Origin: Amycolatopsis sp. NBC_01480
Lineage (GTDB): Bacteria; Actinomycetota; Actinomycetes; Mycobacteriales; Pseudonocardiaceae
Reading direction: 5' to 3'
DNA length: 64,000 bases
Assembly: GCF_036227205.1 (NCBI RefSeq)
Contig: NZ_CP109442.1
Span: forward strand, 8,308,001-8,372,000
Positions 35,317 through 45,900 of the stretch are shown in pieces; position 1 is the stretch's first letter; every line of letters starts with the position of its first letter. The translations under genes and the position numbers were made by a program. The notes under the pieces were generated by a model. It was not told the DNA's origin and did not search any database. It saw nothing but the letters and a program-made list of their open reading frames with translations.

Positions 35317-35347
35317 TGTCCGGGTCCATTGTGGACCCGGACAGTAT
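35313..35347. terminator. Bidirectional terminator hairpin between M3 peptidase and TetR genes
   Basis: ATACTGTCCGGGTCC pairs perfectly over 15 bp with GGACCCGGACAGTAT around the 5-base loop ATTGT. It stands between two convergent genes (stops at 35293 and 35394). There is no long T run, as is usual for high-GC actinomycetes. Confidence 0.75.
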
Positions 35348-35393
35348 TTGCGTTCGGCGCAGCCAAAAAACAGCTTTGACGGCCGGGGTCTGG

Positions 35394-35975
35394 CTAGCGG
35401 GGCAGCTGGTCCAGCCCGAGCGGCGCCGGTGGCGGCAGGGGAGTGTCCGCGCCGGGGGAGCCGGTCCGGAACGCGCGCAGGAAATGCGCCACCAGCCGGC
35501 GTGAGGTGGCCACCGCGGTGGCCGGGTCGATCCCGGTGGTGGCGCCGCAGTTGGCCAGTAGCACCACCGTCAGGTCGCTGGGGTGGAAGTCCGCGCGCAA
35601 TTCCCCCGAGGCTTTGGCTCGCCGCACGACTTCGGCGAAGCCCTGCTCGGCCCGCCGGCGCACGCGTTCGAAGTCGACGGCGTCCGGGAAGGCCGTGAGG
35701 AAGGCTTCGGTGAAGCCGCGGTCGGTGGCCTGCGCCGTGCAGACCTTCTCGATCATCCGGCTGAAGCCGTGCCACGGGTCGGGGTCCGCGAGCGCGTCGT
35801 CGACCACCGAGGCGCACGCGGCCAGCTCGTCCTGGAACACCTCGGTGACCAGCGCGGCCCGGGTCGGGAACCGCCGGTACAGCGTGGCGGCGCCGACCCC
35901 CGCGTGCCGGGCGATCGTGCTCATCGGCACGTCGATGCCGCGCCGCGCGAACAGCTCGCGGGCCGCTTCGAGCAC
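35394..35975 (-). CDS. TetR-family transcriptional regulator with uncertain start
   Basis: A TetR regulator; from the GTG at 35975 it has 193 residues. The helix-turn-helix is LEAARELFARRGIDVPMSTI, then ARHAGVGAATLYRRFPTRAA. The C-terminal domain matches the SACE_7040/TetR_C-type regulators (FTEAFLTAFPDAVDFERVRR). The GTG would start in the middle of helix 1. The upstream frame remains open to 36060 and encodes a typical TetR lead-in (TLRADARENRTRV) but has no ATG, GTG or TTG. GGAGG precedes an ATC codon at 36021-36023 by eight bases, so a rare start codon is possible. Target unknown; palindromes at 36062-36081 are operator candidates. Confidence 0.8.
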   Translation of the reverse strand: MLEAARELFARRGIDVPMSTIARHAGVGAATLYRRFPTRAALVTEVFQDELAACASVVDDALADPDPWHGFSRMIEKVCTAQATDRGFTEAFLTAFPDAVDFERVRRRAEQGFAEVVRRAKASGELRADFHPSDLTVVLLANCGATTGIDPATAVATSRRLVAHFLRAFRTGSPGADTPLPPPAPLGLDQLPR

Positions 35976-36061
35976 CCGGGTGCGGTTCTCGCGCGCGTCG
36001 GCACGCAGGGTCTGAGCGGTGATGACGCTCGCCTCCGCCGAAGTGGACGACTGCTTTCAGT

Positions 36062-36081
36062 TGACGCGTCAGCTTAGCTGA
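36062..36081. promoter_or_regulatory. Overlapping palindromes upstream of the TetR gene
   Basis: TGACGCGTCA (36062-36071) and TCAGCTTAGCTGA (36069-36081) are two perfect short palindromes sharing three bases. They lie about 40-60 bp upstream of the probable TetR translation start, at the very end of the MarR gene. Candidate autoregulatory operator. Confidence 0.4.
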
Positions 36082-36536
36082 TCGTGGTGGTCGAGCAGCT
36101 TGGACAGCAGCTCGGTCAACCGTTGTCGCTCCGTGGGGGACAGCGGAGCCAGCAGCTTGTCCTGGGTTTCGGCCAGCTGCTTTTCCAGCCGCCGCAACCG
36201 CCGCTTGCCCGCGGTGGTCAGCGAGATGACGTTGCGCCGCCGGTCGGCGGGGTCCGGGGCGCGCTCGAGAAGTTTTTGCTCGGCCAGATCGTTGATCGCC
36301 GCGACCATGTCGCTGAGGTGGATGCCGCTACGGCGGCCGAGCGTCGCCTGGCTGGCCGGGCCGAACTCCTCCAGCGTCGCCAGCAGGCGGTAGTGGTAGC
36401 CGTGGGCGTGCACGGCCGAGAACCCGTCAGCCACCAGGCGATGCGCGTGGCCGGCGGCCTGGGTGAGCAGCCAGCTGGGCAGGCTCTTCCACCGGGCGGA
36501 CGGCTCCTGGGCGGGGTTCTCCATGGGGGTGAGCAT
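36069..36536 (-). CDS. MarR-family transcriptional regulator
   Basis: A 155-residue MarR regulator: YHYRLLATLEEFGPASQATL, GRRSGIHLSDMVAAINDLAE as the recognition helix, and RAPDPADRRRNVISLTTAGK with the wing (DPADRRRN). It is divergent from an epoxide hydrolase gene. A perfect 12-bp inverted repeat between them (36551-36580) lies next to the start and is the likely operator for both. An alternative ATG exists at 36524; the outer ATG is kept. Confidence 0.9.
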   Translation of the reverse strand: MLTPMENPAQEPSARWKSLPSWLLTQAAGHAHRLVADGFSAVHAHGYHYRLLATLEEFGPASQATLGRRSGIHLSDMVAAINDLAEQKLLERAPDPADRRRNVISLTTAGKRRLRRLEKQLAETQDKLLAPLSPTERQRLTELLSKLLDHHDQLS

Positions 36537-36550
36537 AGCAAATCGTTCGT

Positions 36551-36580
36551 CTGACCAACGATCGTGCTATCGTTGGTCAG
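36551..36580. promoter_or_regulatory. MarR operator in the MarR/epoxide hydrolase divergent promoter
   Basis: CTGACCAACGAT and ATCGTTGGTCAG form a perfect 12-bp inverted repeat with a 6-bp spacer. Immediately downstream AAACGTTA occurs twice (36583-36590 and 36598-36605). The dyad starts 15 bp from the MarR start codon, so binding would repress the regulator and probably the hydrolase. Confidence 0.75.
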
Positions 36581-36636
36581 GCAAACGTTAGTCGCACAAA
36601 CGTTAAGCCGCCGAACGAATCCGTGGAGCTGAGACC

Positions 36637-37716
36637 ATGATCAAGCCGTTCCGCATCGCCATCCCCCAGGCCGGCCTCGACGACCTGGCCGACCGGCTCT
36701 CCCGCACCCGCTGGCCCAACGAGGTCGCCGACGCCGGGTGGGACTACGGCTTCCCGCTGGCGCGGCTGAGGGAACTGGCCGAATACTGGCGCACCGGCTA
36801 CGACTGGCGTGCGCACGAGGCGAAGTTCAACGAGCTGCCGCACTTCACCACCGAGATCGAGGGCCAGAACATCCACTTCGTCCACGTCCGCTCGTCGAGA
36901 TCGGACGCGCTGGCGCTGATCCTCACCCACGGCTGGCCCGGTTCGTTCGTGGAGTTCCTCGAGGTGATCGAGCCGCTCTCGCGCGAATTCCACCTGGTGA
37001 TCCCGTCCATCCCCGGCTTCGGGTTCTCCGGCCCGACCCACGAGCGCGGCTGGGACGCCGCCCGGACCGCGCGGGCCTGGTTCGAGCTGATGCGCCGCCT
37101 GGGGTACGAGCGCTACGGCGCGCAGGGCGGCGACTTCGGCGCCGGCATCTCCCTCGCGCTCGGCGCCCTCGCGCCCGAGCACGTCGTCGGGGTGCACGTC
37201 AATTACCTGCCGACCCGGCCGGAGCCCGGCGTCGAGCTGTCCGAAGTGGACGAGGCCCGGCTGGACAAGGTCCGGCAGCTGATGGCGAACCGGCCGCCGT
37301 ACCAAGCCTTGCAGGCGCTCACCCCGCAGACGATCGGCTACGCGCTGACCGACTCGCCGGTCGGCCAGCTGGTCTGGATAGCCGAGCGGTTCGCCCAGTG
37401 GACCGACCCCGCCACGCCGGTCGGCGACGATCGGCTGCTCACCGACGTCTCGCTGTACTGGCTGACCGCGACCGCCGCGTCGTCGGGCCGGTTTCACCAC
37501 GACACGTCCCGGGGGAGTGGGCTGCCGTGCCGGGTGCCGCTCGGCGTGGCGGTGTTCCCGCACGACATCACGCTGTCCGTGCGGCCGCTGGCCGAGCGGC
37601 ACTACGACATCAGGCACTGGTCGGAGTTCGAGCGCGGCGGCCACTTCGCCGCGATGGAGGTGCCGGAGCTGCTCGCCGGCGACGTCCGGGACTTCTTCCT
37701 GGCCCTCGTCGAGTGA
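36637..37716 (+). CDS. Epoxide hydrolase (EHN-domain, microsomal type)
   Basis: A 359-residue alpha/beta hydrolase with the N-terminal epoxide hydrolase domain (FRIAIPQAGLDDLADRLSRT, RWPNEVADAGWDYGFPLARL). The catalytic core follows: LTHGWPGSFVEFLEVIEPLS with the oxyanion HGWPG, nucleophile Asp in AQGGDFGAGISLALGALAPE, and the C-terminal His in WSEFERGGHFAAMEVPELLA. It converts epoxides to diols. The divergent MarR regulator and dyad suggest induction by a xenobiotic or aromatic compound. Confidence 0.92.
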   Translation: MIKPFRIAIPQAGLDDLADRLSRTRWPNEVADAGWDYGFPLARLRELAEYWRTGYDWRAHEAKFNELPHFTTEIEGQNIHFVHVRSSRSDALALILTHGWPGSFVEFLEVIEPLSREFHLVIPSIPGFGFSGPTHERGWDAARTARAWFELMRRLGYERYGAQGGDFGAGISLALGALAPEHVVGVHVNYLPTRPEPGVELSEVDEARLDKVRQLMANRPPYQALQALTPQTIGYALTDSPVGQLVWIAERFAQWTDPATPVGDDRLLTDVSLYWLTATAASSGRFHHDTSRGSGLPCRVPLGVAVFPHDITLSVRPLAERHYDIRHWSEFERGGHFAAMEVPELLAGDVRDFFLALVE

Positions 37717-37723
37717 AAACCCG

Positions 37724-38470
37724 TCAGCTGGGCACGCGGGCGACGTCCGGCTGCTCCGGGCCGTGGGGGATGTCGAAGGTGTCCTCGCCGGTTTGCAGCA
37801 GCCGGAGGACCACGCCCGCCACGTACTCCGGACGGTGCACCACCATGCCCGGCCGGGGCGGGACACCCAGCTTGAAGATGCCGTCACCGAACTCGGTCGC
37901 GGTGACCGAGGGCAGCAGCAGGGACACCGCGATGCCCTCGAGAGCCAGTTCTTCGCGCAGCACCGCGCTGAGCATGTTCACCGCGGACTTCGTTGCCGCA
38001 TAAGCGCCGACACCGGTCGCGACGCGGCGCGTGGTGCCCGAGCTGACGTTCACGATCCGCCCGGAGCCCTGCGCCCGCATGGCCGGCAGGACCGCCTGCG
38101 TGACGCCCACCAGGCTGGCCACGTTCAGGTCGAGAATCCGGCGGTACTCGGCGATGTCGATGTCGGCGACCGCTCCCTGGATGCTGGCGCCGGCGTTGTT
38201 CACCAGCCCGTCGATGCGCTGGTGCCGGTCCAGCGTGGCCGCGACCAGAGCGCGTACCTGCGGGGGATCGGTGACGTCGGTGGGCACGGCGAGCGCCCCG
38301 CCGAGTTCCTCGCTCAACGCCGCCAATCGGTCGGCCCGACGCGCGGCGAGCACCGGGTTCGCCCCGGCGGCATGCAGTAACCGCGCGGTGGATTCGCCGA
38401 TACCGGACGAGGCACCCGTAACGATCACGGTCTTACCGGCCAGCTCCAGAAGATCACTCATGGACATCAC
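37724..38470 (-). CDS. Short-chain dehydrogenase/reductase
   Basis: A 248-residue classical SDR: VIVTGASSGIGESTARLLHA as the cofactor motif, DGLVNNAGASI, and the active-site Ser/Tyr/Lys (VNVSSGTTRR, YAATKSAVN). The presence of Arg-Arg after the first strand (LAARRADRL) points to NADPH. The start is GTG at 38470 or ATG at 38467. The 16-bp element GTATAACGCCCTATAC lies only 9 bp upstream, so transcription probably starts very close to the start codon. It converges with the epoxide hydrolase gene (7-bp gap). Substrate unknown. Confidence 0.9.
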   Translation of the reverse strand: MMSMSDLLELAGKTVIVTGASSGIGESTARLLHAAGANPVLAARRADRLAALSEELGGALAVPTDVTDPPQVRALVAATLDRHQRIDGLVNNAGASIQGAVADIDIAEYRRILDLNVASLVGVTQAVLPAMRAQGSGRIVNVSSGTTRRVATGVGAYAATKSAVNMLSAVLREELALEGIAVSLLLPSVTATEFGDGIFKLGVPPRPGMVVHRPEYVAGVVLRLLQTGEDTFDIPHGPEQPDVARVPS

Positions 38471-38478
38471 ATTAGAGT

Positions 38479-38494
38479 GTATAACGCCCTATAC
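38479..38494. promoter_or_regulatory. GTATAACGCCCTATAC operator of the SDR gene
   Basis: The 16-mer lies directly in front of the SDR start codon, overlapping the expected promoter. It is identical to the element at 3917. The dyad GTATA-N6-TATAC suits a TetR-type repressor; none is divergently encoded here, so the regulator may be distant or be the TetR at 35394. Confidence 0.55.
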
Positions 38495-38510
38495 CGCTGG
38501 CCGACCGTGG

Positions 38511-38538
38511 AAAAAACCTGACTTAGCCCAGCAGTCAG
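38511..38538 (-). terminator. Intrinsic terminator of the small kinase gene
   Basis: Read on the minus strand, CTGACT and AGTCAG enclose a 9-base loop and are followed by GTTTTTT. It stands 19 bases beyond the kinase stop and protects the SDR promoter from read-through. Confidence 0.6.
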
Positions 38539-38557
38539 CTCGCCTCCAAAAGCACTG

Positions 38558-39106
38558 CTACGAAAGGGAATTCAGAACCACGGCGTAGGTCTGCTCGGGG
38601 TCGAGGCCCTCGGTGTCCAGGACCGTGCATGCGGGCCGGAGCGCGAGGTACTGGGCGACGTGATCGTGGATCCGGTCCAGCAGCCGGAGCCCGCCCCGCT
38701 CGGCGAGGATGTCGTCGATGTGGCGGCGCGTGCTGGAGTCCATGATGGACGCACGGGCCGAGTAGCGGTCGAAGGCGTGCTGTTTCGGTGCGGTGAGGAC
38801 GATTTCGCGGTACTCGGCGCCGGCGTTGCGGGCCGCGGCTTCGAAACCTTCGACCTCGTGCAGGGCGGTGGCCAGCTGGGGCAGGACGACGTCGTGGCCG
38901 GCGCGCAGGTGGGTTTCGGCCATGGCCACGGCGAGTCGGCGGCCGACGGCCAAGGTGGCCGAGAAGTCCTCTCGCCAGCCGCCGATCAGCGGGAGCAGCT
39001 GGTCGGTGTCGAGGTCGAGTGCGCCGGAGTGGCGGTCGGCGTAGAGCCGGGCCACGGTGGACTTCCCGATGCCGGACGGGCCGTTGAGGTGGATCAGTCG
39101 GGGCAT
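38558..39106 (-). CDS. Small P-loop kinase / AAA-type NTP-binding protein
   Basis: A 182-residue kinase-like protein with Walker A GPSGIGKST at residues 9-17 (RLIHLNGPSGIGKSTVARLY), then GALDLDTDQLLPLIGGWRED and a C-terminal LID-like region (ASIMDSSTRRHIDDILAERG). It resembles shikimate/gluconate-kinase-fold proteins and antibiotic phosphotransferase relatives, but the substrate cannot be assigned. It lies downstream of mdh in the same direction, separated by the mdh terminator hairpin, so it is probably transcribed independently. Confidence 0.78.
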   Translation of the reverse strand: MPRLIHLNGPSGIGKSTVARLYADRHSGALDLDTDQLLPLIGGWREDFSATLAVGRRLAVAMAETHLRAGHDVVLPQLATALHEVEGFEAAARNAGAEYREIVLTAPKQHAFDRYSARASIMDSSTRRHIDDILAERGGLRLLDRIHDHVAQYLALRPACTVLDTEGLDPEQTYAVVLNSLS

Positions 39107-39122
39107 CCGCCGACCCTAGCGA

Positions 39123-39163
39123 CGCCGAAGGCCGCCCGGAGCGGAACCGGGCGGCCTTCGGCG
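39123..39163. terminator. Strong hairpin terminator of mdh
   Basis: CGCCGAAGGCCGCCCGG pairs over 17 bp with CCGGGCGGCCTTCGGCG around a 7-base loop. It lies 14-54 bp past the mdh stop (minus strand) and ends before the kinase start at 39106. Confidence 0.8.
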
Positions 39164-39176
39164 GGTCGGATCAGGC

Positions 39177-40196
<1,020 letters not shown>

Positions 40197-40268
40197 CTAG
40201 TGAAAGTGATGCTAGCCCTCCCGGCGTTCGCCGTTCGGGTGCGTCCAGTCACTCTTCGCCCGTGCCGT

Positions 40269-40826
40269 TCAGGGCGTGGTCGGTGGTGCCGTGGTGGTGG
40301 GTCCGGGGAAGAGGTGCTGGGCGCGGACCTCGTGCACTACCGCGGTGCCGATGGTTTTGACGCGGGCGCAGGCGGAGTCGGTGGTCGAGGGCGGGGTGTC
40401 GCCCACGACGATCTCCATGACCGTCCCGTGTTCGGGGAAGACGACCGCGGCGCAGGCCGGCCTGGAGTCGCTCTTGCCGGAGACGGCGGTCGCGCCGTCG
40501 AGGTCGATGTTGGCGACCGAGGTGGGGAAGGCCTGGGCGAAGTCGACGAGGGTGCTCTGGTCCCAGCGGACCAGGACCATGATCGAGAAGTGCGTGGAGG
40601 TCCACGAGCAGCTGCGCGAGGTCTGGGCTTTGTTCGAGGACACCTGCTTCAGGCCGTTCGTGGTGATCACGGGTTGGGGGAGGAATGAGCAGGGTTCGGC
40701 GTCGCGGGTGCTCGTGGGCGGCGGGGGTGCGCTTCGTGCGGGCGTTTCGGCTCCACCGCACCCGCTGAGGAGCACGACGGCGAGTAGTGCGGCCGCGGAC
40801 GGTAGGGCAGCAGTCAGGCGCGTCAT
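40269..40826 (-). CDS. DUF3558-family lipoprotein
   Basis: A 185-residue lipoprotein. The signal AAALLAVVLLSGCGG carries the lipobox LSGC. A Pro/Ser/Thr-rich linker is followed by the DUF3558 domain (PCSFLPQPVITTNGLKQVSS, then SRSCSWTSTHFSIMVLVRWD, then ACAAVVFPEHGTVMEIVVGD, then CARVKTIGTAVV) with its paired cysteines. The family is typical of Pseudonocardiales and mycobacteria and has no known function. It precedes the FUSC gene end by 49 bp and shares its direction. Confidence 0.85.
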   Translation of the reverse strand: MTRLTAALPSAAALLAVVLLSGCGGAETPARSAPPPPTSTRDAEPCSFLPQPVITTNGLKQVSSNKAQTSRSCSWTSTHFSIMVLVRWDQSTLVDFAQAFPTSVANIDLDGATAVSGKSDSRPACAAVVFPEHGTVMEIVVGDTPPSTTDSACARVKTIGTAVVHEVRAQHLFPGPTTTAPPTTP

Positions 40827-40875
40827 TCGCGGAAAGGTAGGGCGTGGCTCTGGGACCGGTCCCAGATTCCCCGGC

Positions 40876-42975
40876 TCAGCGCCGGTCGGCGGGGGCGGGT
40901 TCGGTGGCTTCGACGTTGAAGACGCGGCCGAGGGCGATCAGGCCTTCGTCGAGGTGGCTGAGGCTGGAGAGCACGGCGCGGGTTTCGGCGTCGTCGATGC
41001 GGTCGGCGACCGGGGTGCCGTCGTCGCGGACGAGCTTTTTCGACGGCGTGGTGTTGGGGTGGCGGACGGCGTCGCCGACGATGTCGACGTTCGCCAGGAT
41101 GCGGCCGGTGAACTGGTCGAGGCGTTCGGCGACGGGGCCGTCGAGCTGGCCGGGCTGGGCGCGGGCGGCGACGTGGCGGGCGCGGAAGGCGATGCCTTCG
41201 AGGGTGGTGAGCACGTGCCAGCCGTAGTCGCGGCGGGCGCTGCGGAGGTTGATCGGGTGGGTGAGGGGCTCGATGGTCTTGCGGACCTGTTCGACGGCGC
41301 GGTCGAGGTCTCGGGACATCTCGATGATGTTGACGTTGTCGCGGCCCGAGAGCAGGCGTTCGGCGGATTCGAGGAACTCGTCCAGCTCGTCGAGGACCAG
41401 GGCGATGTCGTCGAGCATCACCGAGCGGGTGCGGACGGGGACGATGACGAGGGCGGCAAGCAGTCCGGAGGCGGCGCCGACGGCGGTTTCGGCGACGCGG
41501 ATCCAGAGCACCTCGATGGTGAACGTGCCGAGCAGGCTGTAGAGCAGGGCCAGCATGCTGGTGACGAAAAACGCCATCAGGAACTGCGAGACGCGGGACA
41601 TGTAGACCATGCCGAAGACGCAGACCATGAGCAGCGCGAGGATGGCGGCGGTGTCGCCGCTGACGAGCAGGGCGAGCACGACGCCGCCGACGATGCCGAT
41701 CAGGGTGCCGGCGGTGCGGCGGACGCCTTTGACGAAGCGGGCGCCGGCGCTGGAGGTGCCGATGAACACGACGAAGACGGTGAGCACGGCCCAGTACCAG
41801 CGCTGGTGGGAGATGAGCTGGCCGGCCAGGACGGCGAGCCCGCCGCCGACCACGGCCTGGATGGCGCTGCGGGTCTGGTTGTCGTAGGCGAAGACCTTGG
41901 TGGGCTCGGGTTCGTCGGTTTCGGTGTCGTCGAGGGAGAAGTCGACGCCGCCGTCCTTGGCGGCGACGCGCTGGGCGCGGTCGTCGGCGACGGCGAGTTC
42001 GGCGATGGCGCGGCGGACCCCGTCGCCGGGTTTGGCGTTGCGGTCGATGCGGCTGCCTTCGACGAGCATGCGGCTGTATTCGCCCGTCTCGCTGATCAGG
42101 GGCAGTTCGCGCGGGTCGCGTTCCATGAGGGAGCGGAATTTGGCGAGGCGGCCGAGGAGGTCTTCGGCGACGCCGGTGTGGAGGCTTTCGGAGCAGGTGC
42201 GCTGCACGGTGATGGTGAGCCATTGGACGGCGAGCTCGACTTCGATGGCGCGGCGGCGGAGCTGGTCGGCCTTGCGCTCGTCGACGACGTCGGGGGCGTT
42301 GTCCTCGATCAGGAGCACGGACTCGTGGAGGCGGGCGAGGGCGGTGCGGATCTGACGGTCGGCTCGGTCGCCGCCGGCGGCGGTGATGTAGGCCTCGGTG
42401 GCGCGGATGGCGGCGGCGACGCGGGCGCGGAACGCGCGGCGGATGCGGATGAACTCGCTCTCGGCGTTGCGGCGCAGCAGGACGAAGCGGACCAGCGCGT
42501 TCGAGGCGAGGCCGATCAGCATGGCGATGAGCAGCTGTGGGACCTGGCTGAGGTGGGCCTGCAGGAACATCGGGAAGAAGAACAGGAAGAACATCATCGA
42601 GCCGAGCGCGGTGCCGCGGGGGCCGAAGCGCTGGACGTAGACGGCGATGAAGATCAGCAGCACGAAGATGATGCTGTCCAGCGGCGGGTATGCGGCGCCG
42701 ACGCTGGCGAGGGTGATGGAGGAGGCGCCGACGAGGGCGGCGAGGCCGAGGGTGACCGCTTGGCCGCCGCTGGTCGGGTCGTTCACGGAGAAGGCGCTCA
42801 TCATCGCGGAGATGGCGGCGACGAGGCTGATGGTGAGCGGGTAGCCCAGTGGCTGCAGCGCGAGGATCGCGATGACGATGCCGAGCACCGCGGAGCCGGC
42901 CAGGCGCAGCCGGATGAAGCCGGGGTCGGCGGCCGCGAGCCGGTCGAGGGCGGCGTTGCGGAGGTCGGCGATCAT
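40876..42975 (-). CDS. FUSC-family membrane protein (fusaric-acid-resistance type)
   Basis: A 699-residue protein with two membrane blocks. The first, near residues 25-165, includes LAGSAVLGIVIAILALQPLG, GSMMFFLFFFPMFLQAHLSQ and VPQLLIAMLIGLASNALVRF. The second, near 375-520, includes AVVGGGLAVLAGQLISHQRW, GTLIGIVGGVVLALLVSGDT and VAETAVGAASGLLAALVIVP. Between and after them lie cytoplasmic helical regions. FUSC proteins (AaeB-like) are linked to efflux of aromatic acids; the transported compound here is unknown. The ATG overlaps the stop of the GH92 gene (ATGA). Confidence 0.85.
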   Translation of the reverse strand: MIADLRNAALDRLAAADPGFIRLRLAGSAVLGIVIAILALQPLGYPLTISLVAAISAMMSAFSVNDPTSGGQAVTLGLAALVGASSITLASVGAAYPPLDSIIFVLLIFIAVYVQRFGPRGTALGSMMFFLFFFPMFLQAHLSQVPQLLIAMLIGLASNALVRFVLLRRNAESEFIRIRRAFRARVAAAIRATEAYITAAGGDRADRQIRTALARLHESVLLIEDNAPDVVDERKADQLRRRAIEVELAVQWLTITVQRTCSESLHTGVAEDLLGRLAKFRSLMERDPRELPLISETGEYSRMLVEGSRIDRNAKPGDGVRRAIAELAVADDRAQRVAAKDGGVDFSLDDTETDEPEPTKVFAYDNQTRSAIQAVVGGGLAVLAGQLISHQRWYWAVLTVFVVFIGTSSAGARFVKGVRRTAGTLIGIVGGVVLALLVSGDTAAILALLMVCVFGMVYMSRVSQFLMAFFVTSMLALLYSLLGTFTIEVLWIRVAETAVGAASGLLAALVIVPVRTRSVMLDDIALVLDELDEFLESAERLLSGRDNVNIIEMSRDLDRAVEQVRKTIEPLTHPINLRSARRDYGWHVLTTLEGIAFRARHVAARAQPGQLDGPVAERLDQFTGRILANVDIVGDAVRHPNTTPSKKLVRDDGTPVADRIDDAETRAVLSSLSHLDEGLIALGRVFNVEATEPAPADRR

Positions 42976-45900
42976 CGGGCGAGCAGCTCCCACTGGGCGA
43001 GGGTGACGCGACGGCGGGTGGAGCCGGTGACGCGGAGGCGGTAGTGGGCGAAGGCCGCGGGGGTGGCGAGGGCGAACGGCCGGGTCTGGCGGCGCCAGCG
43101 GAACAGCTCGCCGGAGCGTTCGTCGAGCACGGTCCAGCGTCGTCCGTCGGCGGAGCCTTCGAGGGTCCAGCCGGTCGGGTCGCCCGCGCGGCCGCCGGAG
43201 GTGAGCGTGTACATGGTGACTTCGCGGGGCGGGCCGTCGACGAGGAATTCGACGGTCGGGGTCCGGCTGGTGAAGGTGGCTTCGGTGCGGCTGGTGTCGT
43301 CGATGAGCGGGTACGCGGGGCCGTCGGGGCTGTGGACGGTGCCGCGCAGGTCGGTCAACGGCGTGGGCGGGACCGCCGTGACGGGCTCGGCGCTCCAGGT
43401 GCCGGGCTCCGCGCGGACGTCGAATTCGAGCACGGCGCCGCCCGCCAGCACGGCATGCGCGATCGTCGGCGAGGTGTGCGGGGTGCCGTCGATGGTGAGG
43501 CCGTGGACGTACGGGGTGTCCGTGGTGGCGCCGCGTGCTCGGATGACCAGGTCCTTACCGTTCTCCAGGTGCACGGTCGCAGTCTGGAACAGGGGTGTGC
43601 AGAGGGTGTAGCGCGGGGTGCCGACGGCCAGCGGGTAGAGGCCGAGTGCGCTGAAGACATACCAGGCGGACATCTCCCCGTTGTCCTCGTCCCCCGGGTA
43701 GCCCTGGCCGAGTTCGCTGCCGAGGTAGAGCCGGCGCAGGACTTCGCGGACGGTGCGCTGCAGTTTGGCGGGCGCGCCGGCGAAGGCGTAGATGAACGGG
43801 ATGTGGTGCGACGGCTGGTTGGAGTGGCCGTACTGGCCCATGCGGACGTCGCGGGCCTCGGTCATCTCGTGGATCAGGCCGCCGTACGAGCCGGGTTTGC
43901 GGCCGGTTTCGGGGGTGCGGAAGAACTCGTCGAGCTTCGCTTCGAGCCCGGCCGGCCCGCCGTGGAGGGCGGCGAGGCCGGGGCCGTCGTGGGGCACGGA
44001 GAAGGCGGTGTTCCAGGCGTTGGTCTCGACGAAGTCGCCGCCCCAGGCCTGCGGGTCGTAGCCCTCGGGCGGGAAGTGGCGGCCGCCGTCGGGGGTGCGG
44101 CCCTGGAAGAAGCCGATGCGCGGGTCGAAGTGGTGGACGTAGTGCTGGGCGCGTTGGCGCAGGTAGGCGGCGTTGTCGGCGAAACGGCGCGCGCGGGGGC
44201 CTTCGCTTTCGCGGGCGAGGGCGTCGGAGAGGTTGGCGAGGCCGAAGTCGTTGAGGCAGCCTTCGAGCGCCCAGGACAGTCCTTCGCGCACCGAGGTCGG
44301 GGTGTAGCCGAGGAATGGCGAGCGGTGGAGTCCCTTGCGGCCGACGCCCGCGCGGGGCGGGGCGACGGTGGCGTTCTTGAGCGCCGCGTCGTAGGCGGAT
44401 TCGACGTCGAAGGTGCGGACGCCTTTGAGGTAGGCGTCGGCGAAGGCGACGTCCGAGCTGGTGCCCGTCATCAGGTCCGCGTAACCGGGGGAGGACCAGC
44501 GGGCGATCCAGCCGCCTTCGCGGTACTGCTGGACGAAGCCGTCGATCATGCGGCCGCAGCGTTCGGGGGCGAGCAGCGCGTACGCGGGCCAGGTGGTGCG
44601 GTAGGTGTCCCAGAAGCCGTTGTTGACGTACAGCTCGCCGTCGACGATGCGCGCGCCGGTGCGGCGGCGGGTGCTCGGGCGGAGGCTGCGTCGCACCGGG
44701 CTGGCGTGCCGGATGCCGTCGGGAGTGTTCTCGTGGGCGGTGTTCGGGTAGAGGAACAGGCGGTACAGGCTGGAGTAGAAGGTGGTGAGCTGGTCTTCGG
44801 TGGCGCCGTCCAGCTCGACCCGGCCGAGCAGTTCCTGCCAGCGTTCGCGGGCGCGGTCGCGGACCTGCTCGAAGGTGGTGCCGGCCGGGATCTCCAGCTC
44901 CAGGTTGCGTTTCGCCTGCGCCAGGCTGATCAGTGAGGTCGCGATCCGGAGGGTGACCTCGGGCGCGTCGAAGCTCAGCTGCCCGGTGACGGTCCGCCAA
45001 GGCGGGCGGCGGACGTGGCCGCCGCCGGTCGCCGGGGTGTCGGCCTTGGCGTAGACGAACATCCGCCGCGCCCCGGTGGAAAGCCCGCTGCGGACCCAGG
45101 TGTGGCCGGTGACGACGCCACTGTCCGGATGGATGCGCAGGCCGCCGCGGTTGCGGGCGTTGTCGAACAGCACCCAGCCACGGCCTTCGGGGAAGGTGAA
45201 CCGGAAGATCGCGGCGTGCTCGCTGGGCGCGAGGTCGGCCGTGATTCCGCCGGCGAAGCGGACGCCGTAGTGGTGCGGCCGGTCGGTCTCGTCGTCGTGG
45301 GAGAAGGCCAGCGAACGTCGGACGGGGTTCGGCTGGACCGGGCCGGTGCCGGGCATCAGCTGGAAGGTGTGCCGGTCGCCCATCCACGGGCTCGGCTGGT
45401 GGCTGAGCGCGAACGCCTGCAGCCGCGGGGAGTTCTGCGCGTCGTTGTGCCGGTGGTAGGAGTAGATCCAGTTCAGCGCGCGGGCGTCGGTGACCGGGGT
45501 CCAGAAGTTGAACCCGTGCGGCACGGCGGTGGCGGGGAAGGTGTTGCCGCGGGAGAACTCGCTGCTGGAATGGGTGCCGCGGGTGGTGCGGACGTGGTCG
45601 ACCGGGTCTTTCGGCTCGACCGGGTGCTCGGCGACGCGGACGTCGTCCAGCCAGCCTTCGACGGCCTCACCCCCGGGCGGCTCGGTGACCAGCACGATCC
45701 GCCGGATCCGGCGCCCGGCGAACGCCCCGAGCGGGTGCCGGACCAGGTTCCACTGGTCGACCAGCAGCGTCTTGCCCCGGCCCTGCTCACCCGCGGAGAT
45801 CCCGGCGCTGCTGCCGTCGTCGAACTCGACGTCCAGCGCGACGAACGTGGCGCGGTAGGACGGCACCGGCCGCTCGCCGACCGGGAAGACCACGTAGGAC

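Noticed and set aside
40276..43044. A long plus-strand Gly/Asp/Glu-rich frame opposite the FUSC gene
   Set aside because: Shadow of the FUSC coding strand; composition is an artefact of third-position G/C bias, not a repeat protein.
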